64,000 bases of DNA from Spongilla lacustris (lineage: Eukaryota > Porifera > Demospongiae > Spongillida > Spongillidae), in contig OX442420.1 in the NCBI GenBank assembly GCA_949361645.1, positions 4,633,882 through 4,697,881 on the forward strand, given 5' to 3'. Both the position numbers and the translations under genes were made by a program. The first letter of the stretch is position 1, and every line of letters begins with the position of its first letter. Shown here in pieces: positions 46,135 to 56,574 of this stretch. Under the pieces are notes generated by a model that had not been told where the DNA came from, ran no database searches, and saw nothing but the letters and a program-made list of their open reading frames with translations.

Positions 46135-46523
46135 CCACTCCCTCCTCCCTCCCTCCCTCCCTCCCTCCCTCCCTCCCTCCCTCCCTCCCTCCCTCCCTCC
46201 CTCCCTCCCTCCCTCCCTCCCTCCCTCCCTCCCTCCCTCCCTCCCTCCCTCCCTCCCTCCCTCCCTCCCTCCCTCCCTCCCTCCCTCCCTCCCTCCCTCC
46301 CTCCCTCCCTCCCTCCCTCCCTCCCTCCCTCCCTCCCTCCCTCCCTCCCTCCCTCCCTCCCTCCCTCCCTCCCTCCCTCCCTCCCTCCCTCCCTCCCTCC
46401 CTCCCTCCCTCCCTCCCTCCCTCCCTCCCTCCCTCCCTCCCTCCCTCCCTCCCTCCCTCCCTCCCTCCCTCCCTCCCTCCCTCCCTCCCTCCCTCCCTCC
46501 CTCCCTCCCTCCCTCCCTCCCTC
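46135..46523 (+). repeat. (CCCT)n microsatellite, ~385 bp
   Basis: An almost pure tetranucleotide tract, pyrimidine-only on this strand and GGGA-repeated on the other. It lies about 60 bp upstream of the inferred splice acceptor of the first RNF113A-like exon (46,581). The Pro-Ser/Leu and Arg-Glu-Gly frames are artefacts. Confidence 0.99.
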
Positions 46524-47231
46524 TCCATCCTCGCCTCTTCCCTCCTTCCATGATCCTCTCCTTCCACTTCCCTTCATCAGAGGAGGCTCAGAGTGTTCAG
46601 TGACAAAGATAAGGACAAACTCAGCAAGGTGACCCAACATACTAAGTCTGAGAGGGAGGCATGACATGGAGGCCACCCTCACCTTGGAGATGGAGACAGA
46701 ACAGAACAGGGACCAGTGGGGTGTCATGGAGAAGGCACAGAATTTGAACCAGGTCTGGGCACTGGTCACCACTTGCAGTAACCCTTTATAGGCCAGTCAG
46801 ATACAGTGATATTAGCCCTTTAGTGACACGAGTTTTAACCCTGTAAAGACAGCAATATCAGCATTATTCTCCAGAACAAATTTTTATTTGTATATGTCTA
46901 GTTGCCATGGTGATTCATGTCCTCCTACTATGCTGCAAAACTCAGTCTGTTGTATGATGATTAATTAATATTGTTTGTTTTCCATATATAGTATGGAGGA
47001 GGAGAGGACACAACTACACCGAGTACTTCGAGGTCGCAAGAGGAGGGAGACCTCACAAGGGTGTGCAGCCAGCAGGTGGGTGTGGTCAATGGAGGTGGTA
47101 GCAGATGTGATGAGGCCAAATATTGTGGCATACAATTGTACGATTCCATGAGTGTTGTGTGTGTGTGTGTGTGTGTGTGTGTCTGCAATGTATGGTAGCA
47201 AGCACACGATGCATGAACATAAACTGTACAG

Positions 47232-47365
47232 AAAATGTCACACACTTTAAAAGGAGCACACCTTAAAGGGCACACTTTAAAAGGAGCACACCTCAATGGG
47301 CACACTTTAAAAGGAGCACACCTTAATGGGCACACTTTAAAAGGAGCACACCATAATGGGCACAC
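47232..47365 (+). repeat. 30-bp tandem repeat, ~4.5 units
   Basis: Unit CACACTTTAAAAGGAGCACACCTTAATGGG-type, written here as CACACTTTAAAAGGAGCACA plus CCTTAATGGG. It lies in an intron of the RNF113A-like remnant. Confidence 0.95.
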
Positions 47366-47371
47366 CTTCCC

Positions 47372-47770
47372 CTACAAAAAAAATCTTGGCATACATGTTC
47401 CAAATTCATGTGTGATATGTTGTTGCATGTGTTCCAGTTTTTCTAGAGCACTGTTGAACATGCTTATGTCATTCAATTGCAGGCATATCACCCTTCTAAC
47501 TTGCACAGGTTGAAGAGTTTCTAAAACGCGTTCCCCCGAGAAGTTATAAAGTGGCACACCCCTTAGCATATTAGCGGGTATGCCTCATCGGGGAATCGCT
47601 TTTAAGAAACTATTCATCCTGTGCAAGTTAGAAGAGTGATATGCCTGCAATTTAATGACATACATGTACATGTAAGCATGTTCAACAGTGCTCTAGAAAA
47701 ACTGGAACACTTGCAAAAAAATATCACGCATGAATTTGGAACATGTCATGCCAAGATTTTTTCGTAGGGG
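47372..47770. repeat. Inverted repeat, ~155-bp arms, ~60-bp spacer
   Basis: 47,378-47,540 pairs with 47,597-47,765 reversed. Shared landmarks are TTTTTCTAGAGCACTGTTGA, CTAACTTGCACAGG and the AAAAAATCTTGGCAT ends. One arm encodes an open helical-looking stretch (MFNSALEKLEHMQQHITHEF) on the minus strand. It could be a fold-back MITE or two oppositely inserted copies of one repeat. It sits directly before the CCCH exon of the RNF113A-like remnant. Confidence 0.8.
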
Positions 47771-47984
47771 ATCCATTGCGGGATAATGTGCAGACAGCAT
47801 TCTACATGTAGGGGCCATTTTTCCCTCCCCTAGGAAAGGTCCCCTGTACTGTTCTTTGGGAGTACCAACCTGACATCTGCAAAGACTACAAGGAGGCAGG
47901 CTACTGCGACTTTGAAGGTTGGTGTGTCTGGTGTGTGCTGGTGTGTTGTGTAGGTATGTGCTGGTGTTTGCATGATGTGTTTGC

Positions 47985-50035
47985 CCATACACCGGCCTAT
48001 ACACCATACACCAGCCTAGACCCCATACACCAGCCTGTACACCATACACTAGCCTGTACACCATACACCAGCCTGTACACCATACACCAGCCTGTACACC
48101 ATACACCAGCCTAGACCCCATACACCAGTCTGTACACCATACACTAGCCAGTACACCATACACCTATACCTATATACACCATACATCAGCCTGTACACCA
48201 GCCTGTACACCATACACCAGCCTGTACACCATACACCAGCCTAGACCCCATACACCAGCCTGTACACCATACACCAGCCTAGACCCCATACACCAGCCTA
48301 GAACCCATACACCAGCCTGTACACCATACACCAGCCTGTACACCATACACTAGCCTGTACACCATACACCAGCCTGTACACCATACACTAGCCTGTACAC
48401 CATACACCAGCCTAGACCCCATACACCAGCCTGTACACCATACACCAGCCTGTACACCATACACTAGCCTGTACACCATACACCAGCCTATACACCATAC
48501 ACCATCCTATACACCATACCCCAGCCTGTACACCATACACCAGCCTATACACCATACACTAGCCTGTACACCATACACCAGCCTGTACACCATACACCAG
48601 CCTATACACCATACACCAGCCTAGACCCCATGCACCAGCCTATACACCTATACACTATACACCAGCCTGTACACCATACACCAGCCTATACACCATACAC
48701 TAGCCTGTACACCATACACCAGACACCAGCCTAGACCCCATACACCAGCCTATACACCTATACACCATACACCGGCCTGTACACCATACACCAGCCTATA
48801 CACCTATACACCATACACCATCCTATACACCATACACCAGCCTATACACCATACACCGGCCTGTACACCATACACCAGCCTATATACCATACACTAGCCT
48901 GTACACCATACACCAGCCTGTACACCATACACCAGCCTATACACCATACACCAGCCTGTACACCATACACCAGCCTGTACACCATACACTAGCCTGTACA
49001 CCATACACCAGCCTATACACCTATACCAGCCTGTACACCATACACCAGCCTGTACACCATACACCAGCCTGTACACCATACACCAGCCTGTACACCATAC
49101 ACCAGCCTATACACCTATACACCATACACCAGCCTGTACACCATACACCAGCCTATACACCATACACCAGCCTATACACCATACACCGGCCTGTACACCA
49201 TACACCAGCCTATATACCATACACTAGCCTGTACACCATACACCAGCCTGTACACCATACACCAGCCTATACACCATACACCAGCCTGTACACCATACAC
49301 CAGCCTGTACACCATACACCAGCCTGTACACCATACACTAGCCTGTACACCATACACCAGCCTATACACCTATACCAGCCTGTACACCATACACCAGCCT
49401 ATACACCATACACCAGCCTGTACACCATACACCAGCCTGTACACCATACACTAGCCTGTACACCATACACCAGCCTATACACCTATACCAGCCTGTACAC
49501 CATACACCAGCCTGTACACCATACACCAGCCTGTACACCATACACCAGCCTGTGCACCATACACCAGCCTATACACCTATACACCATACACCAGCCTGTA
49601 CACCATACACCAGCCTATACACCATACACCAGCCTATACACCATACACCGGCCTGTACACCATACACCAGCCTATATACCATACACTAGCCTGTACACCA
49701 TACACCAGCCTGTACACCATACACCAGCCTATACACCATACACCAGCCTGTACACCATACACCAGCCTGTACACCATACACTAGCCTGTACACCATACAC
49801 CAGCCTATACACCTATACCAGCCTGTACACCATACACCAGCCTATACACCATACACTAGCCTGTACACCATACACCAGCCTGTACACCATACACTACAGT
49901 AGCCTGTACACCATACACCATCCTATACACCTATACCAGCCTGTACACCATACACCATCCTATACACCATACCCCAGCCTGTACACCATACCCCATACAC
50001 TAGCTTATACACCATACATACATCAGCCTATACAT
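47985..50035 (+). repeat. 19-bp minisatellite, ~105 units
   Basis: Unit TACACCATACACCAGCCTG with variants (CCTAGACCC, ACACTAG, CACCTATA). Higher-order structure is visible: a block with CACCGGCCTGTACACCATAC and CTATATACCATACACTAG recurs at about 48,855, 49,185 and 49,645. It fills much of the intron between the CCCH exon and the putative next exon of the RNF113A-like remnant. Confidence 0.97.
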
Positions 50036-50234
50036 CATACTTAAAAAAAAACAGCCCATACACGCTCCTACATGTACATGTACCAGAATACTGAAGGTTT
50101 TGTCATACATGTACCTACTCTTAATCCTAAGATCTGCCCATGGTTTGTGCTGTGAATATAATAAACTTGAAAGGGGAACCCACAACCTTATCTGATGTTA
50201 GAGGCCCATGTAGTGCTGCTACCTTGCCTGCCCT

Positions 50235-50445
50235 GAAGCGTAGACCTACCCTGCATGAACCCCTACATTGACCTACATAGGCCTACCCTGCATGAACCCT
50301 TACATGGACCTACATAGACCTACCCTGCATGAACCCTTACATGGACCTACATAGACGTACCCTGCATGAACCCTACATGGACCTACATAGACCTATACCC
50401 TGCATAAACCCTTACATGGACCTACATAGACCTACATGTACCTAC
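50235..50445 (+). repeat. 37-bp tandem repeat, ~5 units
   Basis: Unit CTACATAGACCTACCCTGCA followed by TGAACCCTTACATGGAC. The flanking segments CCCACAACCTTATCTGATGTTA at 50,179 and 50,559 are also duplicated directly. Confidence 0.93.
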
Positions 50446-51183
50446 CTACCTGAGTACTGAAAATTACTTGTGTCTTTTGTCTACATGTACATGTATTCCC
50501 TTCAAACTACATGTAACATCTGCCTTTCTGTGCTGTGAAATAATTAAACTTGAAATGAACCCACAACCTTATCTGATGTTAGACATACCCTGTATGTCCC
50601 TACCTAAGACTACCATATCTACAAGACCTACATGTACATGTGTACATCTATCTAACTACTGGCATGTACTTATGCATGTAGGACTACCGTGGACCTACAT
50701 GAATTTGGTTCTACCAGAGGGCGCACGAAAACTGGGGGGGAGGAGGGGATGCAGTCGAAGGGGTACATTTGTACATGCCCTGTTGTGCTCCACCGCTTTG
50801 TTGACATTTGTCAGCAAGTATTCGGACTTTTTTTTACGTATGACACAACATGTAATCTACTCGCAGGTATATGTAATCATCAATGGAAGCGTGTGTGGCT
50901 GGGGGGGGGGAGGGGGGGGGGGGGCAATTGCTGCCAGAGGGGTGGCATTTCATATGCCATGGGGGAGGGGGGGGAAGCTGGCCCCCCCACCCCCAAGGCT
51001 ATGCTTGATCCAGGGCTGCATGGTATCTACTTAGACTTATCGTGAGTACTGAAGGTTAAGTGTTCATGTGTCTTTCCTCTTCACCTCCGTACCACCTACA
51101 CTGTACTCCTTTCTAGTAGAAACCATACAGAGAAGTTACATGTATAAGTCATACAAACCACACACTGTGTGCAGAATGTGTGT

Positions 51184-51214
<31 letters not shown>

Positions 51215-51376
51215 GTAATGAATGACAGGGGCCTGTTGGGCAAGCACTAGTCCTGATGCCTTGGTTGAGCTTTGCATTGGGAGGGGATGGAGTGTGCTTT
51301 GTGCATGATGCTGAGGGCTTTGGTTTTATGGTAGGGGCATTTGTTCTGATGCATAACCATCACTTTTTTCCTCTAG
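50446..51376. other. Intron-like DNA with G-tracts
   Basis: G-rich runs are at about 50,900-50,923 and 51,198-51,214, and a short GT tract is at 51,178. The frames across the G-runs are unreliable and show no domains. Confidence 0.5.
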
Positions 51377-51612
51377 GTTTCAATATCAGGAGCTGCGAAT
51401 TTGTTTAAATGTCTGTTTGCAACTGTTTCCACGGAGATGTGCTACCATCAAGTATCTATATGATGCTACTTAGGCACTTATCTTTTTTTGTTTTGTTTGG
51501 TGCTCATAATATGACACTAGACTTGCTTGTAACTGTGATAGCCATCCGATGAGGAAGAAGAGCAGCAGGGTCTTTGTGGTTATTGTCAATTTGTAAACGT
51601 ACTAGTAACTCA

Positions 51613-52322
51613 GTGATGGGGAAGGGCAGCATGACCCGTCGACCTGATCACTACGGTAAATGTATTAACCTATAAGAAGTTCGATATCTTGACATGAAAT
51701 AAACGTGAAGTACGGGTTCTAGCTTGCCAATGTGTTCGGCTCTAGAGAAACGCCCACGCTGCCGGTCCGCCCATCGTTTACATCTCCCATATCACATTGA
51801 GTCGATGATTGACTACGGAAGGTGCTAAGAGAAACTATAAATGTAATAGCATATATCATAGGAAGTATCGCTTTATATTATCAGCTTTTACGATATGTTG
51901 CCCGCGCGATGATCGCGATCGAGGCTTCATGGATATTGCCGCATAGAAAGGTGGCATAAAAAGTGCTGGTGGCGTGACGTGCACAACGGACGCTGCACCC
52001 GGCCAATATTGAAAGGATGGGTAAATATGCATGGCGGAGCATATATGATGACATGTTGGGAGTTGGGACTCGGTCTCCCGTCGTGAACTACTAGTAATTG
52101 CGGACCGGCCACTTTGGACGAAGCCAACATCATCCCTATGGCTTTCGGTCATCTGCGGTGCGTGTTCAATCTGTGTTTACGGGAGCTACAATTACTTTTA
52201 CTTACTTAGTATTAGTAATACGTCATCGGCTTTGTATGCGTCTCGTGAGCTAGGCCATTAATTAAAACATTATTGATAAATGACATAATTGTTAATAAAT
52301 GTTACGTAACATGTCTACTTTA
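51613..52322. other. Unassigned; 98-codon minus-strand frame
   Basis: A minus-strand frame at 51,856-52,152 has balanced composition (MTESHRDDVGFVQSGRSA at its start) but no recognised domain, and a second frame overlaps it. It might be an exon of an unknown gene. The region around it is unique within the window. Confidence 0.25.
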
Positions 52323-53145
52323 CGAATAAATTAGTGCGGTAGAAATTAATTTTTTGTCTTGATTTTTGTACAAGAATGGCTCATGATATAAATCTATAAA
52401 TTACAGATTCACAATCAAACCGATTTATCGTACTTAGTACATGTGTTTAACTCTTTGAGAGTCAACACGGATAACGTAGTTAATTGATTATTTGCCAGTA
52501 ATGTTTTTAATTATGGCTGCCCGTACGGCCGTAGCTTAGTAGTCGCTGTTTACGAAGAATCTCGCGGTTAGCCTCCTAAAAAAGATACTATCTATGATAG
52601 AAGAGGGTTTTATGATGTTTGTTATGATATATGGTGTACTAGCTTGAAAACAATCGGCAGCTAACAAGACCCGATTTAGGTCGAGCGAAGCGGGCAGGGA
52701 TTATAAGCCGTATATTACGCATACTACGAAGCAGTCGATAAAAACACCATAGTTCTATCCCTTGTTGTTACATCTATCGTCCGGACGTTTTAAAAAGCTT
52801 CGCTCGCCCATGTTTTAGTAGAAAAGGCGGGTGCTAATTCGAAGCTGCTGGTGACGATAGAGCTGCCATTACGTGTACACCTGCAGCTGTTCGTTCCCGC
52901 TTTCCTTTCAATTAAAAACCAACGCTCCAGTCATAGCTCTATGCCACTAGGGCTTATTGGTACACGGAGCGTGTAACCGTGCGACACAGACTGGTTTTCT
53001 ATATGTGTGCATATATATATGCACTTGGCGGTTACCGCGAATTAAATTTTAGTATATATATATGCACTTGGCGGTCAAAGAGTTAAAAATCAATTTGAAA
53101 AAAAAGTGCTAAATGTCCGCCTATGTATGGGCAATTTCTCCATAT
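52323..53145 (+). repeat. Second copy of the 41,757 repeat, split by a MITE
   Basis: 52,323-52,446 and 53,087-53,145 together align to 41,757-41,940. The intervening 632 bp are absent there. Confidence 0.9.
52451..53082. mobile_element. TTAA-flanked MITE, 632 bp
   Basis: Flanked on both sides by TTAA (52,447-52,450 and 53,083-53,086), where the uninterrupted relative at 41,870 has one TTAA in GTGTTTAAAATTCAATTT. The ends are inverted: CTCTTTGAGAGTCAACAC against CTCTTTGACCGCCAAGTGCA (8 identical terminal bases, then partial). The right end has a subterminal direct repeat, ATATATATGCACTTGGCGGT, at about 53,013 and 53,055. TTAA duplication is typical of piggyBac and Kolobok superfamilies; the termini do not look like a standard CCC-starting piggyBac end. 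No transposase frame. Confidence 0.88.
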
Positions 53146-53184
53146 GTTGCCAGTTCACCTTGAAAAGTCTGTGTGTGTTTTTAT

Positions 53185-53345
53185 AGTTGACATATTGGAA
53201 TCGTATCATTGCATCCTGTAGCTTCTCCTTCTCCTCAACCTGTTTGATAATTTCTATGGTGATGGGCTCATACTCCCCAATCAGCTACATATACATGTAT
53301 AAGCAGCTCCTCCTTTGTTGCCAGTTCACCTTGACAAGTCTGTAC
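53185..53345 (-). other. Exon-like minus-strand frame, unassigned
   Basis: Read on the minus strand, 53,283 to 53,185 gives an open, protein-like stretch (GEYEPITIEIIKQVEEKEKL and onward) between an AG at its upstream side and a CAAGGTGAAC donor-like site. The small segment ACTT.TCAAGGTGAACTGGCA occurs twice, near 53,150 and 53,325. I do not recognise the family. Confidence 0.3.
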
Positions 53346-53763
53346 AGAAAGCTAAAAAGCTGGATGTGCTGGTTGTGGCCATGGGTACAAAAACCAGCTG
53401 CGGGTCACAGTTATAATAGAAAGAGCCCAAAGATCTTCATGAATGAAGATTCCATGGGTCAAATGGAGCCCAGGTATCCATCCTACCAGTGTAAATACAC
53501 AATTGAGATACTGACCTGTGACTGCTTATGTGTCAAAGTGTGGCTCTGATATGCAATTTATTTCCATATTCCATCTAATGGCACTCGTGCATACACCTTC
53601 AGCAGCCATGAAAGACCTATGGTTAGAATGGTTAGATGTGATGGTTTCCAGTGTTCTTTCTGGAAAGCCTCCTATGCAACTAGCATTTAATCCTTATTTA
53701 TTTCTGTTTAGCCATGGGACAGGAGTGATGTGGTGGTACGACCCTTTAATGAGGGCAATTATT

Positions 53764-54060
53764 TTATGAGACCTTTTGCATGTGCCTGTGTATTCTTGTC
53801 ACCTCTTTTGGGCTGATATCTGGGTAGGCTATATGTACATGTAAGCTTTCATCATGTGTCTTCCATTGGTATACATTTGTGTAGCTGTAATATGGTGTAG
53901 CTCTGCTCATCACCCGTTTGTACAAATTCACAACAATAGAGGGGTGGATCTTGGTAAAGGCAATGCTGAAGACGCTATTCACACGTTCAGTACACTTATA
54001 TGATGGCCTTTTTCTCTTTCCTGTAGCCACCAAAAGGCTTCCACACACTCTGCAGCGTTG
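53764..54060 (-). pseudogene. RAG1-N-terminal-like zinc domain fragment
   Basis: The minus frame starts QRCRVCGSLLVATG, continues YKCTERVNSVFSIAF, then TKIHPSIVVNLYKRVMSR, and then YQWKTHDESLHVH. The order CR.CG, F.I, IHP.. and N.YK, then W..HDES matches the zinc-binding module at the RAG1 N-terminus and its relatives in invertebrate mobile elements (called N-RAG-TP in published work). There the later pairs are Cys-xx-Cys; here they are replaced (IVVNLY, SLHVH), so metal binding is probably lost. The segment at 56,575-57,440 carries the same CRVCG start on the other strand. It may be a first exon of a dead gene; no RING or catalytic core is seen beside it. Confidence 0.5.
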
Positions 54061-54417
54061 CTGGACCTTATAGTTGTGCGGATCGATTCAACTACTGCGA
54101 ACGGATTGAATAACAAACTATGCCGATTATTCATAAAAAACACATTCGTGATTTGTGTGCTGAAAGAAAAAATGTGACACTTTCTAAACCATGTGTTTGC
54201 CTATTGTAATGCTTTTTCTCGATGATGCTACGTCCTGACTTTCTTGGGAATTTGCCTGGCGTCCGCCTCATAGGCTTGAACTTACCCCCTTCTCTACGGC
54301 AATGGTGTAAAAGTAGGATGCGCATTTAAAGGAAACGCAACAAAGCGCTTGCGCATATGAGATATACTTACCTACGATGAACGTCAAGATCAAAGAACCA
54401 TGTTTTGCACATATTTG

Positions 54418-56010
54418 ACCTATATGAAGTATGGATATCACTGTGCAAAAAGTTTGTTATACGATAGTGTATATTTATGCGTATATTTGAGGAATGCGCA
54501 AAATATAACCTGTGTAGTATATTTGAAGTGTACGACCGCGTATATTCGAGAATACGCAAGTGTTAAATACGTCACCGTTTATATAAGCACACCTTCAAAA
54601 CATACGATAGTGTATTCTTAAGAGTATATTTGAATATACTGTAGTGAGTTATACTACTGCGTATATTTCATTCCATAAAATCCCACTGTTTACATAAGTA
54701 TACCACAGAATTAATTCATGAGTGGTCAGACCCGTACCCGGACCCACGTGAGGTGGGAAGTGCTACTTTGCTTCTATTAATGCTGCTGGACGTCAAAGGT
54801 TAGCTATATACATGTATGTCTGCTTGGTGTACCCGTATATACGGCGGTAAATTTTGTGAGCGGTAGGTCGGGCCCATGGTGCATGGCTATGGCCTATGCT
54901 AACTCGCGATCGCCAGTTGAGTTTGGTCATGATCACATCGGATCCCAGTAAATGCTACAATGGAAGCAGTAGAATGCCTACACATTAGACCTCTATTGGG
55001 CCCCTGTACAAATGTTTGTGTAGTACGATACAAAAGAGCTCCAATTAGAAATGTGGTTAACTAACCGTGCATGTGATTTGTAGATTTTAGGCGGGCTATT
55101 TCATGGTCGTGTTGCTTTTGGTATGAACAGACAGAAGGACTGTAAGAATCGCGCTGAGATCAGGGTTTTGATCGTTAAATGGCAATAGTTCGTCTTTCCA
55201 GAGTGTACAAGTTACCGGTATTATGTGTTGCAGTTGCTAAAGAATGAATTCACCTTTTTCTATTTGCACTAGGTTGGCAAGTGTCCTAAGTGTTCCCGTT
55301 CGGTTAAACAACCGAAATGATAGAACAACAGGCATGCACAATGGAGCGCGATATAAAAAAGTATAGGCCTATTCATTTGTTGTGTTTTGCTAAGGTTTTT
55401 TTTTAACTTGCAGACTCCGACCGGACGGTACGGTAAGTGTTTAACCCGCACTGTTCCATTGTTTTAAGTCAAACATCGGAGATAGGAGACAAGAAAGGTA
55501 AGCATATCACTTACCCGATAATGTATCTGTTGCTTTATATATAGAATCTGTTATCATGTATAAACAGAACGAGGATATGATATGTGGTGAGTGAAATATA
55601 TTTTTTTACGATATGAATTTATTGTTCGTATTCTGTACAGGTGCCTTGGATCGAATATATGCAGATTGCCGCCTCGGACTGTTAGTTTGTTGTTTTGTTG
55701 TACATGTGCAAAATGATTAAAATTTTAAATTGACTAAACTGGATCGGGAACGAGGGGTGGGAGTGGTAGGAGGATAATATACGGACTATGAAGCACTTAG
55801 TATACGGTGACCGACAACGTAGCCACAAAGTGAATTCAAAGGTTTGCTAAGCAACCACAAATGTCGCGTGATCGGTTATATTTGAATATACGCACCTGCG
55901 TATATGGTTCTATACGCTGGTGTGTATATTTAAGGTGTATATTCAAATATACGCTAGAGAATACGCTATCGTATAACAAAGTTTTTGCACAGTGTATGGC
56001 TCGCTCAAAA
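54418..56010. repeat. Inverted-repeat pair rich in CGTATATTTGAATATACGC
   Basis: 54,436-54,660 and 55,860-56,010 share, in inverted orientation, CACTGTGCAAAAAGTTTGTT and ATACGATAGTGTAT plus several GTATATTTGA palindromes. The outer and inner limits are not sharp. The 1.2 kb between (54,700-55,860) has no recognised gene. It could be a 1.6-kb element with subterminal palindromes. Confidence 0.55.
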
Positions 56011-56034
56011 AGTACCATTGATAATGAGGTGAGG

Positions 56035-56145
56035 ATTATAGTTCCAAAACCATTTACGGTATTGTTCTAATTGTAACCTAGTGTCCAGCCGCAAACTACT
56101 GTGATTAATGGGGCCCTCACGGCTGTTTGCGGCTGGAAACAAAGT
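56035..56145. repeat. Short hairpin repeat GTCCAGCCGCAAAC ... GTTTGCGGCTGGA
   Basis: GTCCAGCCGCAAAC at 56,082 is mirrored by GTTTGCGGCTGGAA about 50 bp later. The upstream part (TTACGGTATTG) matches 3,583-3,598, next to GTCCAGCCGCAAAC at 3,617. It is a small dispersed fold-back repeat. Confidence 0.65.
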
Positions 56146-56574
56146 CCATAATTAGGATTTACGGTGGAGATGTTGTCATTAAATGGTTTTTTGCCTCATT
56201 AACCGATAGCCTCATTTGCACATCTACTACGTTCTAACTATGTACCAAACAGCCACATTTTTATATACAACATACATGCCTATCTATCTTCTACCAAGCT
56301 CGATACTGCGCATGCCGCTATGTACGTTCCTATGGAGGTGCTCTGTTACTTTAGCTAAAGGGTTTACTGCGGGTTAAATTTTACGGGTAGGAAGACGTGT
56401 CCCTTGCTTCGATCAGCCGGTTTTCCTAACAGTCTACGCGACATAGACAGGTAGAAAAATCATTAGGCTTATGTTTTATGTGCACCACAACCCGCGGACA
56501 TCATTTTCCTGCATGCAGTACGACAGCTCATTTTATGAATATTATGCAGTCGAGTGAAAATAATTAAACAAACA
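56146..56574. other. No gene recognised
   Basis: AT-rich unique DNA without motifs I can support. Confidence 0.4.

Larger units (their letters stand above)
46581..51610 (+). pseudogene. RNF113A/Cwc24-like gene, degenerate exons in order
   Basis: Collinear exon-like pieces match the spliceosome-associated CCCH/RING protein RNF113A (yeast Cwc24). At 46,581-46,752 the pieces are KVTQHTKSEREA and, after a 1-nt frameshift, DMEATLTLEMETEQNRDQ. At 46,992-47,075 there is HNYTEYFE (the NNY..Y region). At 47,834-47,917 there is [18 protein letters not shown], the start of the CCCH finger with its C-x8-C spacing. More weakly, about 51,377-51,410 reads SCEF, and 51,541-51,612 reads SDEEEEQQGLCGYCQF, resembling the acidic lead-in and first CxxC of the RING. 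AG acceptors and GT donors fit most junctions. The frameshift, stops and missing RING core argue for a decayed gene. The N-terminus is not found. Introns hold the 30-bp and 19-bp minisatellites. Confidence 0.62.

Noticed and set aside
46111..46772. Frames of 140-213 codons in Pro-Ser-Leu and Arg-Glu-Gly
   Set aside because: Direct translation of (CCCT)n in every frame.
47693..49369. [23 protein letters not shown] frames
   Set aside because: Translation of the 19-bp minisatellite, whose three-unit period is 57 bp (19 codons).
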